Shown: in pieces, positions 1 to 10,261 of the stretch
Layout: every line of letters begins with the position of its first letter
How positions within the stretch are numbered: the first letter of the stretch is position 1
Origin: DASUPK01 sp963724665
GTDB lineage: Bacteria > Actinomycetota > Thermoleophilia > Solirubrobacterales > 70-9
Direction: 5' to 3'
Length of the DNA: 64,000 nt
Assembly (NCBI GenBank): GCA_963724665.1
Contig: CAVRVH010000012.1
Span: forward strand, 868,001 to 932,000
Position numbers and translations under genes: made by a program
The notes under the pieces: generated by a model
The model's database searches: none
What the model was told of the DNA's origin: nothing
What the model saw: only the letters and a program-made list of their open reading frames with translations

Positions 1-598
1 TGCCGGGGTACTGGATCTTGACTGCCACCTTGGAGCCGTCGCGGAGCGTCGCCCGATGGACCTGCCCGATCGACGCAGCGGCGAAGGCCTCCTCCTCGAT
101 CGACGCGAAGACGCTCTCGGGCCGCTCGTCGTACTCCTCCTCGAGCACGGTGCGAACCTTCTCCCACGGCATCGCCGGGGCGTGGGTGCGGAGCGCAGAA
201 AGCTGCTCCTGGTAGATCTCGCGGTACTCCGGGGGTAGAAAGTCGACGTCGATGAAGGAAGCCATCTGGCCGATCTTCATCGCGGCGCCCTTCATCTCGC
301 CCAGGACGGAGGCCATCTTGAGCGCGGTCTCCAGGTGCCGGGTCTCGAGGCGCTCCTGCGCCTTCTCCTCGGAGCGGACGACATTGGCCGCGGCGGTCCC
401 GGCGTAGCGGGTGGCCTGGCCTCCGAGGGCCGTCCCGAGCTTCGCCGATCGGCCGATCCGGGTCTGTGGGATCTTCCGCTCCTGCTCCTCCGGCTCTGGA
501 GGCTTCGAGCGCGGCCGGTTGCTGAGGTCGGCCCGCAGGACCTCTATGGCCCAGTTCTGGCTCTCGCCCTCTCGTTCAATTTCTCGGTCGCTGCCCAT
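1..598 (-). CDS. AarF/ABC1/UbiB-family protein kinase-like, partial (C-terminus outside window)
   Basis: The reading frame begins at the ATG on the minus strand ending at 598 and runs off the left edge, giving about 199 N-terminal residues. Visible family marks are the KxGQ motif (MKIGQMASF), an Ala-rich nucleotide-binding stretch (AAASIGQVHRA) and the following VAVKIQYPG with the presumed ATP-contacting lysine. These are hallmarks of the ABC1/ADCK/UbiB atypical kinase family, which in bacteria is linked to quinone or isoprenoid lipid metabolism. The catalytic and metal-binding C-terminal lobe is not in view. It is divergent from rplY, and a short palindromic repeat lies in the shared upstream region. 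Substrate unknown. Confidence 0.85.
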   Translation of the reverse strand, partial: MGSDREIEREGESQNWAIEVLRADLSNRPRSKPPEPEEQERKIPQTRIGRSAKLGTALGGQATRYAGTAAANVVRSEEKAQERLETRHLETALKMASVLGEMKGAAMKIGQMASFIDVDFLPPEYREIYQEQLSALRTHAPAMPWEKVRTVLEEEYDERPESVFASIEEEAFAAASIGQVHRATLRDGSKVAVKIQYPG

Positions 599-660
599 GG
601 TTTCCCGTCATTTTCTATCCTGGCGCCCGAGCGTAGCCTGCTTGGCTGATCGGGCGGGTT

Positions 661-694
661 TGATGCGAGGGCGCGCGACAGCGCGACCCGTTTA
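661..694. repeat. Short palindromic element, copy A
   Basis: The arms GAGGGCGCGC and GCGCGACCCG flank the tetranucleotide GACA, preceded by TGATGC and followed by TTTA. The arms pair as a hairpin with one unpaired base. Near-identical arms recur at about 4279-4325 (inside mfd) and 10713-10744. This copy lies between the divergent kinase gene and rplY, where it could be read as a terminator or operator, but its recurrence points to a dispersed repeat. Confidence 0.6.
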
Positions 695-704
695 GCTTTG
701 GCGA

Positions 705-1427
705 ATGGCACAGGGCCGAACCACACTCAAGGTCTCACCGCGCGACACCTTCGGGACGCGGGCCACGCGACGCCTTCGCAAGGACGGCATGGTCCCCGGC
801 GTCGTCTACGGACAGGGCGGCGACGCCCGGCCCTTCCAGGTGCCGTCGCGCGAGCTTCGCAACGTCCTCCAAGAGGGACAGACGCTGCTCGATCTCGAGC
901 TCGAAGGCTCCGCCGCTGTCCCGGTGGTGATCAAGGAGCAGCAGCATCACCCGGTTCGCGGTGAGGTCACGCATCTTGACTTTCTCGAGGTGCGCCTCGA
1001 CGAGGAGATCCAGGCCGAGGTGGCGATCGAGCTCGAGGGCGCCGACAATGCACCCGGAGTCCGCGAGGGCGGCGTGCTGGAGCACGTCACCCGCGAGATC
1101 ACCGTCGAGGCCCTGCCGACCGCAATACCCGAGCAGATCACCGTCGACGTCTCCGCCATGGAGATCAACGACACGATCAATCTTGCCTCCGTCTCCATCC
1201 CCAGCGGCGTCAAGCTGATGGCCGAGGAGCCGGAGGAGATCACCATCGCCACCCTGAGCCCGCCTCGCGTCGAGGAGGAGCCCGAGCCCGAACTCGAGGA
1301 GGAGGCCGAGCTCGTCGGCGAGGGCGAGGAGGCCCCCGAGGGCGAGGAGGGCGCCGAGGGCGAGGCACCTGCCGAGGGCGAGGCCGCCGAGGGCGAGGGC
1401 GGCGGCGAGGACTCCGGCGGCGAGTAG
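705..1427 (+). CDS. rplY: Large ribosomal subunit protein bL25 (general stress protein Ctc form)
   Basis: A 240-residue protein of the long Ctc type: an N-terminal 5S rRNA-binding beta-barrel (about residues 5-90, with the MVPGVVYG loop typical of L25), then the TL5/Ctc C-terminal domain (about 95-185). The last ~55 residues are almost entirely Glu, Gly, Ala and Pro, an acidic tail common in actinobacterial Ctc. It binds 5S rRNA in the 50S subunit. The stop overlaps the next GTG by one base, and pth follows, the same rplY-pth order as in many bacteria. Identification is secure; the function of the acidic tail is unknown. Confidence 0.95.
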   Translation: MAQGRTTLKVSPRDTFGTRATRRLRKDGMVPGVVYGQGGDARPFQVPSRELRNVLQEGQTLLDLELEGSAAVPVVIKEQQHHPVRGEVTHLDFLEVRLDEEIQAEVAIELEGADNAPGVREGGVLEHVTREITVEALPTAIPEQITVDVSAMEINDTINLASVSIPSGVKLMAEEPEEITIATLSPPRVEEEPEPELEEEAELVGEGEEAPEGEEGAEGEAPAEGEAAEGEGGGEDSGGE

Positions 1428-1729
1428 TGGGCTTCCTGGATCGCCTCTTCGGGCGGTGGCGCGGGTCATCCGGATCCTGGACGCAGAGCGATCCTTCTCA
1501 GCCCATCCAGCCACCTCCTACCGACACAGGTAGCGGCCAGGGCGAATCGCATCACCATGGCGGGCAGGATCAGCCCGGGCAGCAGGGGGACCCCGGTCAG
1601 GCTCCCCAGGATCCAGGCGTCGGAGACGCCGGCGGCAGTGGAGATTCCGGCGGTGGCGGCGACTCCGGCGGTGGTGGAGGCGACGGCGGTGGCGGAGGCG
1701 ATGGCGGCGGAGGCGGAGGCGGGGATTAG
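1427..1729 (+). CDS. Small Gly/Asp-rich hypothetical protein
   Basis: A 100-residue frame starting with a GTG that overlaps the rplY stop by one base. The N-terminus (MGFLDRLFGRWRG) could form a short amphipathic basic helix. The middle is Gln/Pro/His-rich, and the last ~35 residues are Gly with Ser and Asp. No known domain is visible. It overlaps the start of pth in another frame. It may be a real translationally coupled gene, or a chance frame in low-complexity DNA between rplY and pth. The tight coupling and the sensible N-terminus favour a gene, but I am not sure. Confidence 0.45.
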   Translation: MGFLDRLFGRWRGSSGSWTQSDPSQPIQPPPTDTGSGQGESHHHGGQDQPGQQGDPGQAPQDPGVGDAGGSGDSGGGGDSGGGGGDGGGGGDGGGGGGGD

Positions 1730-2348
1730 CCGCTGGCCGCTGCGGCGCCGGAGGGAACCGAGCGGCCGAGCCGACGCCCTGATCGTCGGGCTTGGCAATC
1801 CGGGGGACCGCTACGCGGGGACGCGCCACAACCTTGGTTTCCGGGTCGCGGAGGAGCTCTCTCGGCGCTGGGATCTACCCAAGCCGCGCAAGCGATACGG
1901 CGCACTGCTCGCCGAGGGACGAACGGGGCCAGGCGGCCCGCGGGTCGCCGTCCTGCTCCCGCAGACGTTCATGAACGAGTCCGGCGGCGCCGCCGGCCCG
2001 GCGCGAGGTGAGCTTGGGGTCCCGCTCGACCACGTAGTCGCCCTGCACGACGAGATCGATCTCCCTTTCGGCGAGGTTCGCAGCAAGCTCGGCGGAGGAG
2101 TTGCGGGACACAACGGACTGAAGAGCCTCAATCAGGGACTCGGCGGCAAGGAGTTCTGGCGCGTGCGTGGTGGCGTCGGCCGGCCCGACAGCACCGATCC
2201 CGAGATCGTCTCGAGCTACGTGCTCTCGCGTTTCCGCGAGCCGCGCGACGACGTCGAGCGGCTGATCAACGATGCCGCCGACGAGGCCGAGCGCGTGGTG
2301 GAGCTGATTGCCGCGCCGGAGTCCCAACCCGAGGAGGAGATGGACTGA
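1701..2348 (+). CDS. pth: Peptidyl-tRNA hydrolase
   Basis: Releases peptide from peptidyl-tRNA that drops off the ribosome. The Pth fold starts at ALIVGLGNPG (about residue 25 of this model). Expected active-site residues are present: the Asn of GNPG, the His of RHNLGF, the Asp of HDEIDLP and the Asn of GHNGL. The frame is open upstream to an ATG at 1557, but that sequence is Ala/Val low complexity and antisense-like to the Gly-rich ORF. I chose the ATG at 1701 (215 aa), close to the usual ~190-200 aa; the start is uncertain because no canonical start lies nearer the domain. The stop overlaps the next ATG (TGATG). Confidence 0.93.
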   Translation: MAAEAEAGISRWPLRRRREPSGRADALIVGLGNPGDRYAGTRHNLGFRVAEELSRRWDLPKPRKRYGALLAEGRTGPGGPRVAVLLPQTFMNESGGAAGPARGELGVPLDHVVALHDEIDLPFGEVRSKLGGGVAGHNGLKSLNQGLGGKEFWRVRGGVGRPDSTDPEIVSSYVLSRFREPRDDVERLINDAADEAERVVELIAAPESQPEEEMD

Positions 2349-3073
2349 TGCCGCTGACCAGCTACACGGTCGACGAGAAGCAGGTGGCGCTGATCCGGCT
2401 GGAGCGCGAAAAGGCCCGGAACGCGATCAACACCCAAATGCTGAAGGAGATGCTCGCGCACCTCGATCGCGCGAAGGGCGACGAGGACGCCCGAGTCGTG
2501 GTGATCTCATCGAACGACCACCTCGGGCTCTCCGCGGGCGCCGACGTGAAGGAGGAGCTCGAGGAGGAGGGCAGGGTGCGCCGGATGGAGCTCTTCGCCC
2601 AGCTCTACGACGAGCTGACGGCGTTCCCGAAGCCAACGGTCGCCGCCTGCCATGGCTCCGTCGTCGGCGGTGGGGCAGAGATCGCCGTGGCCTGCGACCT
2701 CCGGGTCGGCGGCTCCAACCTCCGGATGCGCTTCCCCGGCGCCGAGCTCGGCGTGCCGGTTGGGCCGGCGCGCCTAGTCAGCCTCTGCGGCCTGGCGACG
2801 GCCAAGTACCTGCTGCTCACCTCGCGCAACGTCAGCGCCGATGAGGCGCTGCGAATGGGCCTGGTCCATCGCGTGGCGCCGGCCGCCGGCACCGAGGATG
2901 CCGCTCTCGATCTCGCGGCCGAGGTTGCCGCCCACCCACCCGAGGCGGTCGCCCGCCTCAAGGCGATGCTGCATCGATGGGATGGGGTGGTCGAACGCTC
3001 GGCCGATGAGGGCCGTGGCCAGGTCGAGTGGCAGCGCACCGGCCCGGGATTGCCATACCGGGACCGCAGCTAG
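2348..3073 (+). CDS. Enoyl-CoA hydratase/isomerase (crotonase) family protein
   Basis: A 241-residue crotonase-fold protein, translationally coupled to pth by a TGATG overlap. The CoA/oxyanion region is visible in LGLSAGADVKEE and in GSVVGGGAEIAVACDL. The first catalytic glutamate of true hydratases is present (GGGAE). The position of the second (as in the rat enzyme) appears occupied by Gly in FPGAELG, so simple hydratase activity is doubtful; an isomerase, hydrolase or other crotonase reaction is possible. It sits oddly in a translation/repair operon. Its stop codon shares a CTAG with the convergent cupin gene. Confidence 0.85.
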   Translation: MPLTSYTVDEKQVALIRLEREKARNAINTQMLKEMLAHLDRAKGDEDARVVVISSNDHLGLSAGADVKEELEEEGRVRRMELFAQLYDELTAFPKPTVAACHGSVVGGGAEIAVACDLRVGGSNLRMRFPGAELGVPVGPARLVSLCGLATAKYLLLTSRNVSADEALRMGLVHRVAPAAGTEDAALDLAAEVAAHPPEAVARLKAMLHRWDGVVERSADEGRGQVEWQRTGPGLPYRDRS

Positions 3074-3405
3074 GCGAGCACCCACATCTCCTTGAACGGC
3101 AACGTCAGGTGCCACGTCGTCGTTATTCCCTTCGGCAATGCCGCCATGTCGCCGGTCTTGAGCTCCAGCGTGGGACCGTCTGAGATCTCGATACGGGCCT
3201 CGCCCTCCAGCACGACCAGGACCTGGAGGGCCGGAAGCGTCCATACCGCGACCGGATCGCCCCCCTTCTCGAACCGGCTCAATCCGGCCCGTACTTCGCC
3301 GTTGTCAAAGAGCACATGCTCCTCGGCGTCCCCACCGATCTCGTCGTCTGGGTGGAAGTCACTTGTCGAAACGTTGGAGACGAACACACCGGGATGAACC
3401 TCCAT
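3070..3405 (-). CDS. Cupin-domain protein
   Basis: A 111-residue single cupin beta-barrel. The start at 3405 is chosen because AAAGGAG lies about six bases upstream; the longer frame from 3561 has no support and would overlap the mfd leader. Motifs include GLSRFEKGGDPVAVWTL, LVVLEGEARIEI (cupin core) and LKTGDMAALPKG, ending with TWHLTLPFKEMWVL. This resembles the short EutQ/cupin_3-like proteins (ethanolamine-type cupins) whose ligand is often unknown. It is divergent from mfd with a 154-base shared leader and convergent with the crotonase gene. Confidence 0.8.
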   Translation of the reverse strand: MEVHPGVFVSNVSTSDFHPDDEIGGDAEEHVLFDNGEVRAGLSRFEKGGDPVAVWTLPALQVLVVLEGEARIEISDGPTLELKTGDMAALPKGITTTWHLTLPFKEMWVLA

Positions 3406-3559
3406 GGACGCTCCTTTCGTCGCGGTTGAGCCGATCCTCCGCCTAACGCGAGCCGATATCAAGGCCGACGATGACCCGTCGCTAAGCTCGGTTGAGGCCG
3501 GGCCCGTGCCCGGATGTACCACCCGGATCCCCGATCCGGGCGTTCGTCGTGCCCAAATC

Positions 3560-6500
3560 ATGAGTCTGAAGCCACTCCTCGAGATCGCGAATGAGAACGA
3601 GCGCCTGAAGGCGCTGCGCTTCGCACTGGGCTCGGCGGACGGGGCCGTGGACGCCTACGTCTCGGCTGCGATGCGGCCATATGTGCTGGCGGCACTGATC
3701 GGCGCCGAGGACGAGGCCACGCCCGGGCCCGTGCTGGTCGTCGCGGCCGATGACCGCTCCGCCCGTGATCTTGCCGGCGACCTGAAGGCCTTCCTCTCGC
3801 CTCGCGGGGTCCACATCTATCCGTCGCGGGGTACGACCTTCGAGTCCCATCTCGATCCGCCGCCTCACCTTGCCGGCCTGCGGATCGCGGCGATGAACGC
3901 GATGGCCGATCCCGCGGCCGTGGTCGTCGCCAGTGCGATCGCGCTGGCCGAGAAGGTCCCCGACCCGAAGCTGAGGCCCGAGACGCTGGCGCTCCACAAA
4001 GGGGAGAGCGTCGACCTCGACGACGTCACACTCCTGCTCGCGGATGCGGGCTACGACAGGACTGACCAGGTCGAGGAGCGCGGCCAGTTCGCGCTGCGCG
4101 GAGGCATCCTCGATGTCTATCCGGCGACCGAGGAGCAGGCGATCCGCGTCGAGCTGTTCGGCGACGAGATCGAATCGATGCGGCGCTTCTCGGTCTTCAC
4201 CCAGCGCTCGCTGGGGGAGGCCGAGCGGGTGGAGCTTGCGCCCGCGGCCGAGATCTCCGAGGAGCATCGGTACGACTTAATGCGAGGGCGCGCTGCAGCC
4301 CAAGGCGAAGCGCGACCCGTTAATGAAGCTTTCCTCGCTCCACTCGATCTCGTGCCCCCCGAGGCCCTCGTCGCGATCGCCGCGGCGGAGGAGATCCCGA
4401 GCGCGCTCCACGACCACTGGGAGGACGTCACGGCATCCATCCTCGAGGAGGACGCGCGCCGCCTCTACGTCGATGTCGCCGAGCAGCTGCAGTCCCGAGC
4501 CGGTCTGTCACTCGGCGCCGACGCGGGCCAGGAGCACTCATTCAGGGCTCAGCGAGCCGAGTTCCCGTCGCGCACGCTCGGCGAGGCCGAGGGGGAACTG
4601 GAGAAGCTGACCCGCTCCGGCTACCGCACCGTCGTCGCCTTCGAGGGCCGCGGCGAGGCCGAGCGCACGCGATTCAACCTGAGTCGCATCGACGTTCCCT
4701 TCCTGGGCGACAGGGCCCCGGAAGAGCCTGGGGTCAGCTTCGCCGAGGCGCGTCTCCGGGAGGGATTTTTGGCCCCAGAGCTGCAATTGGCGGTGATTCC
4801 GCAACGGCGCTTGATCCATCGCCGACGCGCGGCGGCCACGCCGGTTTCGGCCCGCGCCAGGCTGGCGGCGGCGATCGAGCTGCGGGTGGGCGACTACGTC
4901 GTCCACGAGGACCACGGCGTCGCCCGCTTTTCGGGCTTCGACACCAAGACGCTCGCGGGGGTCACTCGCGACTACCTCGAGCTGGAATACCGCGGTGGCG
5001 ATCGCGTCTTTGCGCCGACGGACCAGCTCGCCCGCATCAGCCGCTACATCGGGGCGGAGGGAGACGAGCCTGCGCTCAGCCCGCTCGGCGGGAAGCGCTG
5101 GCAGAACCTCAAGTCACGGGCGCGGCGCGCCGCCAGCGCGATGGCCGGCGAGCTGATCAACCTCTACGCCGAGCGCCAGGTCCGCACCGGCCACACCTTC
5201 CCGCCCGACGGGGAGATGCAGATGGAGTTCGAGGCTGCCTTCCCGTACCGGGAGACCGCCGACCAGATGGACGCCATCGACGCGGTCAAGGCCGACATGG
5301 AGTCGGAGCGGCCGATGGACCGCCTGATCTGCGGGGATGTCGGCTACGGCAAGACCGAGATCGCCCTTCGCGCCGCCCACAAGGCCGTCGCCGACGGCAG
5401 GCAGGTGATGATGCTCGTCCCGACGACGATCCTCGCCCAACAGCACTTCGGGACCTTTCGCGAGCGCTTCGCGGACACCGCGTTCAACGTCGAGATGGTC
5501 TCGAGGCTTCGGAAGCCGGCGGAGATCAAGGAGGCGCTGCAGCGCTTTGGGGAGGGGAAGGTGGACATCCTGATCGGGACGCATCGCCTCCTCTCCCGCG
5601 ACGTGCGCGGCAAGGACCTCGGCCTGATGATCGTCGACGAGGAGCAGCGCTTCGGCGTCAAGCAGAAGGAGCTGCTGCGCCAGCTCAAGCTCAAGGTCGA
5701 CGTCCTCTCGCTCTCGGCCACCCCGATTCCGCGCACCCTGCAGATGTCGCTCGCCGGGCTCCGCGACATCTCCGTGATCGAGACACCGCCCGAGGGCCGC
5801 CGCCCCGTCCGCACGCACGTCGGTCCCTATGACGAGGACCTGGTCAAGCGCGCGATCACGCGCGAGAAGGAGCGTTCCGGGCAGGTCTTCTTCCTTCACA
5901 ACCGGATCGATTCGCTGCACGAGACGGCCGAGCGCCTGCGCGCTCTCTGTCCCGGCGTCCGGTTCGCCGAGGCCCACGGGCAGATGGACGAGCTGGAGCT
6001 CGAGGCGACGATGCTCGGCTTCGTCCGCGGTGAGCACGACTGCCTTGTGGCGACGACGATCATCGAGTCCGGCCTCGACATCCCCAACGCGAACACGCTG
6101 CTGGTCGAGAGGGCGGACCAGCTCGGCCTGGCGCAGGCGTACCAGATCCGCGGCCGGGTGGGCCGAAGCCGCGAGCGCGCGTTCGCGTACCTGCTCTATC
6201 CATCGGCCGAGACCCTGACCCCGGATGCCGCGGCCCGGCTCTCCACCCTCTCCGACAACACCGAGCTCGGCTCCGGTTTCCGCGTTGCGATGCGCGACCT
6301 CGAGATTCGCGGGGCGGGGAACCTGCTCGGCGACGAGCAGTCGGGACACGTCGCGGCGGTCGGGTTCGAGCTCTACTGCCAGATGCTCGAGGACGCCGCA
6401 GAGGAGCTGCGCGCGGGCATCACCGAGCTGCCCGCGGAGCCGAGGGAGCCGGTCCGCATCGACGTGGACGTCGATGCCTATGTGCCGGCCGACTACATCC

Positions 6501-6895
6501 CCTTCGAGGCCGCCAAGATTGACGTGCACCGCCGCGTCGCCGCGGCCAGGGAGCCGGGCGAGCTGCGGGCGCTCCGCGAGGAGCTCGAGGATCGCTTCGG
6601 CCCGGTTCCGGAGTCGGTCGGCAGCCTTCTCGACCTCCAGCGCGTCCGGATCGCTCTTGGGGACGCCGGGATACGCACGGTCGAGTTCAGGGCAGGCCGT
6701 CTGCGCGTCTCGCCGATCGAGCTCGATTCCGAGCGCGTCACCGCGCTCAACGAGCGCGTCCCTGAGGCGATCTATCAGTGGCGGGACCGCACGATCGCCG
6801 TCCCGGTGCCGGAGGAGGCCGGTGCGCGCCTCGGCGCCCTGCTTGCACTCGTCGACGGACTTGCCGCAGCGACCGCGGTCTTAGCGCCCACTTAG
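3560..6895 (+). CDS. mfd: Transcription-repair coupling factor Mfd
   Basis: A 1111-residue superfamily 2 translocase that removes stalled RNA polymerase and recruits UvrA. Domains in order: UvrB-like N-terminus (about 1-330), CarD-like RNAP-interaction domain around 430-500 (GDYVVHEDHGVARFSGF), helicase lobes with Walker A GDVGYGKT (about 592), motif II DEEQRFG (about 692), SATPIPRTL and QIRGRVGRS, then the TRCF C-terminal domain. The ATG at 3560 (MSLKPLLEI) was chosen over an upstream in-frame ATG at 3404 because the intervening residues look like leader sequence. Residues of about 240-255 are encoded by a dispersed palindromic repeat, apparently inserted in frame. Confidence 0.97.
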   Translation: MSLKPLLEIANENERLKALRFALGSADGAVDAYVSAAMRPYVLAALIGAEDEATPGPVLVVAADDRSARDLAGDLKAFLSPRGVHIYPSRGTTFESHLDPPPHLAGLRIAAMNAMADPAAVVVASAIALAEKVPDPKLRPETLALHKGESVDLDDVTLLLADAGYDRTDQVEERGQFALRGGILDVYPATEEQAIRVELFGDEIESMRRFSVFTQRSLGEAERVELAPAAEISEEHRYDLMRGRAAAQGEARPVNEAFLAPLDLVPPEALVAIAAAEEIPSALHDHWEDVTASILEEDARRLYVDVAEQLQSRAGLSLGADAGQEHSFRAQRAEFPSRTLGEAEGELEKLTRSGYRTVVAFEGRGEAERTRFNLSRIDVPFLGDRAPEEPGVSFAEARLREGFLAPELQLAVIPQRRLIHRRRAAATPVSARARLAAAIELRVGDYVVHEDHGVARFSGFDTKTLAGVTRDYLELEYRGGDRVFAPTDQLARISRYIGAEGDEPALSPLGGKRWQNLKSRARRAASAMAGELINLYAERQVRTGHTFPPDGEMQMEFEAAFPYRETADQMDAIDAVKADMESERPMDRLICGDVGYGKTEIALRAAHKAVADGRQVMMLVPTTILAQQHFGTFRERFADTAFNVEMVSRLRKPAEIKEALQRFGEGKVDILIGTHRLLSRDVRGKDLGLMIVDEEQRFGVKQKELLRQLKLKVDVLSLSATPIPRTLQMSLAGLRDISVIETPPEGRRPVRTHVGPYDEDLVKRAITREKERSGQVFFLHNRIDSLHETAERLRALCPGVRFAEAHGQMDELELEATMLGFVRGEHDCLVATTIIESGLDIPNANTLLVERADQLGLAQAYQIRGRVGRSRERAFAYLLYPSAETLTPDAAARLSTLSDNTELGSGFRVAMRDLEIRGAGNLLGDEQSGHVAAVGFELYCQMLEDAAEELRAGITELPAEPREPVRIDVDVDAYVPADYIPFEAAKIDVHRRVAAAREPGELRALREELEDRFGPVPESVGSLLDLQRVRIALGDAGIRTVEFRAGRLRVSPIELDSERVTALNERVPEAIYQWRDRTIAVPVPEEAGARLGALLALVDGLAAATAVLAPT
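4279..4325. repeat. Short palindromic element, copy B, inside the mfd coding sequence
   Basis: TGCGAGGGCGCGC and GCGCGACCCGTTA are the same arms as in copies A and C, here separated by a 16-base loop instead of GACA. The element is read in the mfd frame and encodes an Arg/Ala/Gly-rich stretch (LMRGRAAAQGEARPVN) within the UvrB-like N-terminal part. The reading frame is kept on both sides. Confidence 0.6.
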
Positions 6896-6921
6896 GTGAT
6901 CACGGTTATGCTGCCGCCCCT

Positions 6922-8307
6922 GTGAAGAGCGGTTTCTTCTCGAAGCGGAATCTGGCGATCATCTTCGGCGCGACCCTCGTGCTGATGGTCGTGATCGTCG
7001 CCGCCGCGGTCGGCGTCGGCCACCCGAGCGTTCCCTCGGACGACGTCGCCGTGATCGACGACTCCAGCATCAACGTCCCCGGCCTCGTCGATAACGGCCA
7101 CATCAGCAAGGCGAACTTCAACCGCTTCCTGCTGCAGACGGCCAAACAGGGCGGTCAGCAGAGCGTTCCGTCGCCCAGCAGCCCTCAGTACAAGCAGATC
7201 AAGGACCAGGCGATGCAGACCGCCCTTCAGATCGCCTGGATCGTGGGCGAGGCCAGCAAGCGGGGGCTGAGCTTCACGGACACGGAGGTTCAGCAGTCCC
7301 TGCAGCAGATCAAGTCGCAGTTCAAGACCCAGGCTGAGTACGTGAAGGCGCGCGACCAGGCGGGCCTCACCGACGCGGACGTGCTGGAGCGGGCCAAGCT
7401 CCAGCTGATCCAGAACAAGATCCAGGACAGCGTCCAGAACAGCGTCGGCGATGTCTCGGACAGCGACGCCAAGACCTACTACGAGGCGAACAAGAGCCAG
7501 TTCTCTCAGCCCGCGAAGCGCACGATCCGGATCGTCCAGAACCAGGACGCCCACCAGATCAACCTGGCCTACCAGGCGCTGCGCGTCGACAGCTCCGACG
7601 CTAATTGGAAGAAGGTCGCGGCGCAATACTCGACCGACCCGACCTCGAAGGACAAGGGCGGCCTGCGCACCGATGTCGTTCCCGGCTCCTTCCAGCAGCC
7701 GCTCGACGACGACATCTTCAAGGCACCCCTCCACTCGGTCCAGGGCCCGGTTGTCACCCCGACCGGGAACTTCGTCTTCGAGGTGTTCAGCGCCACACCG
7801 GCGACGGTCACCGGCTTCAACGACACCACCACGTCGGCGGCCGGCGGAGCAAGCGGGAAGCTCAGCGACCAGATCAAGCAGCAGATCAAGAGCCAGCAGC
7901 AGCAGGAGGCCCTGACCGCGTTCGGGACGGACTTCCGCGACTACTGGACCAACCTCACCCAGTGCGCGAACGACTACGTCGTCAGTGGCTGCGACAACTT
8001 CAACGGGGGATCCCCGACCTGCGATCCGTCCAAGCTCGCCCCAGGGCAGCCTGGTCAGCCGAGCGGTGGTGGATGCCCGGCGCCCGTCTTCGCCTTCTGC
8101 CAAGAGGCGACTACCCCGACCGGCGGCAGCACCGGCGGCAAGCTGCAGTGCACGGGCACGGGACCGGCCCCCGGCGCACCAGGCTCCTTCAAGCCGTTCG
8201 TGTCTGTCGGCGGTGGCACGCCGCAGGGGCCGCACCCAGCCGGTGCAGCCACCGCGCCGGCAACGCCGAATCTCCAGGGCCTGACCGGCGCCGCTCCCGG
8301 GCAATAG
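6922..8307 (+). CDS. Membrane-anchored PpiC-type (parvulin/SurA-like) peptidyl-prolyl isomerase
   Basis: A 461-residue protein starting with GTG just after mfd (27 bases). A basic N-terminus (VKSGFFSKRN) precedes one transmembrane anchor (about residues 11-33), so the body is extracytoplasmic. A SurA_N-like helical chaperone region (about 50-190) is followed by a parvulin core around 195-300 (KKVAAQYSTDPTSKDKGGL is the typical loop), then a Gln-rich helix and a Gly/Pro/Cys-rich tail of about 100 residues with several cysteines, unusual for the family. It is likely a foldase for secreted proteins. The stop overlaps the mazG start region. Confidence 0.85.
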   Translation: MKSGFFSKRNLAIIFGATLVLMVVIVAAAVGVGHPSVPSDDVAVIDDSSINVPGLVDNGHISKANFNRFLLQTAKQGGQQSVPSPSSPQYKQIKDQAMQTALQIAWIVGEASKRGLSFTDTEVQQSLQQIKSQFKTQAEYVKARDQAGLTDADVLERAKLQLIQNKIQDSVQNSVGDVSDSDAKTYYEANKSQFSQPAKRTIRIVQNQDAHQINLAYQALRVDSSDANWKKVAAQYSTDPTSKDKGGLRTDVVPGSFQQPLDDDIFKAPLHSVQGPVVTPTGNFVFEVFSATPATVTGFNDTTTSAAGGASGKLSDQIKQQIKSQQQQEALTAFGTDFRDYWTNLTQCANDYVVSGCDNFNGGSPTCDPSKLAPGQPGQPSGGGCPAPVFAFCQEATTPTGGSTGGKLQCTGTGPAPGAPGSFKPFVSVGGGTPQGPHPAGAATAPATPNLQGLTGAAPGQ

Positions 8308-8939
8308 CCACGCCGCGGTACCTGGAAGCCCTTCAGCACCTCGACGAGGTCACTCGCCGCCTGCGACGTGAGTGCCCCTGGGACCGGGAGCAGGATGCCC
8401 GCTCGATCGTCCCGCACACCGTCGAGGAGGCCTACGAGCTGGCCGACGCCGCCAACCGCGACGACACGGAGGCGATGGTCGACGAGCTCGGCGACGTTCT
8501 CTTCCAGGTCCTCTTCCTGTCCCTGCTCCTGGAGGAGAGGGGGGAGGGCGACCTGGCGGCTGTGGCGGAGTCGTGCGCCGCAAAGCTGATCCGCCGCCAC
8601 CCCCATGTCTACGGCGACCGCGAGCTCGAGACGGCGGGCGAGGTCCTCGCCCAGTGGGAGGACATCAAGCGCGAGGTCGAGGGTGGGGGTCAAGAGCCCT
8701 CCGAGCTGCCCGAGAACCTGCCGGCGCTGCTCTACGCGCGCAAGATGCTGCGCAGGGTGGATCCGGAAGGGTCGGCAGGCGACGACAAGCCCGGCGGCCC
8801 GGCGTCAGATCCAGCCACTCGCGCCGAGGCTGAGCATCTGGTCGGCACGCTTCTGCTGGAGGCGGTCGCCGCCTCCCGCCGGCTCGGCGTAGACCCCGAG
8901 CTGGCCCTGCGCCAGACGGCGGAGCGGCTGGTCGACTAG
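8304..8939 (+). CDS. mazG: MazG-family nucleoside triphosphate pyrophosphohydrolase
   Basis: Hydrolyses (d)NTPs to NMP and PPi, a house-cleaning role. The diagnostic block is clear: ECPWDREQ, then VEEAYELADA and DELGDVLFQVLF, giving the ExxE...ExxD metal site. Length is about 211 residues: one complete MazG domain and a degenerate second half with no second ExxE/ExxD site, as seen in many single-domain actinobacterial forms. No ATG, GTG or TTG lies in frame near the expected N-terminus. The frame overlaps the parvulin stop at an ATAG (8304), so initiation is at a rare codon (ATA or CTG) or there is a local indel. The start given is provisional. Confidence 0.88.
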   Translation: MATPRYLEALQHLDEVTRRLRRECPWDREQDARSIVPHTVEEAYELADAANRDDTEAMVDELGDVLFQVLFLSLLLEERGEGDLAAVAESCAAKLIRRHPHVYGDRELETAGEVLAQWEDIKREVEGGGQEPSELPENLPALLYARKMLRRVDPEGSAGDDKPGGPASDPATRAEAEHLVGTLLLEAVAASRRLGVDPELALRQTAERLVD

Positions 8940-8952
8940 CTTTTTGCGCTCG

Positions 8953-10257
<1,305 letters not shown>

Positions 10258-10261
10258 GGGC

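Noticed and set aside
735..1514. 259-residue minus-strand frame opposite rplY
   Set aside because: Mirror of the acidic tail (Leu/Ala-rich), no motif, overlaps a certain ribosomal protein.
1427..1729. Reading the Gly-rich frame as part of Pth or of L25
   Set aside because: It is in a different frame from both and ends before the Pth core; kept only as a low-confidence separate ORF.
3404..3559. N-terminal extension of Mfd by 52 residues
   Set aside because: Composition is unlike Mfd, it overlaps the cupin start and the divergent promoter region; ATG 3560 fits the family.
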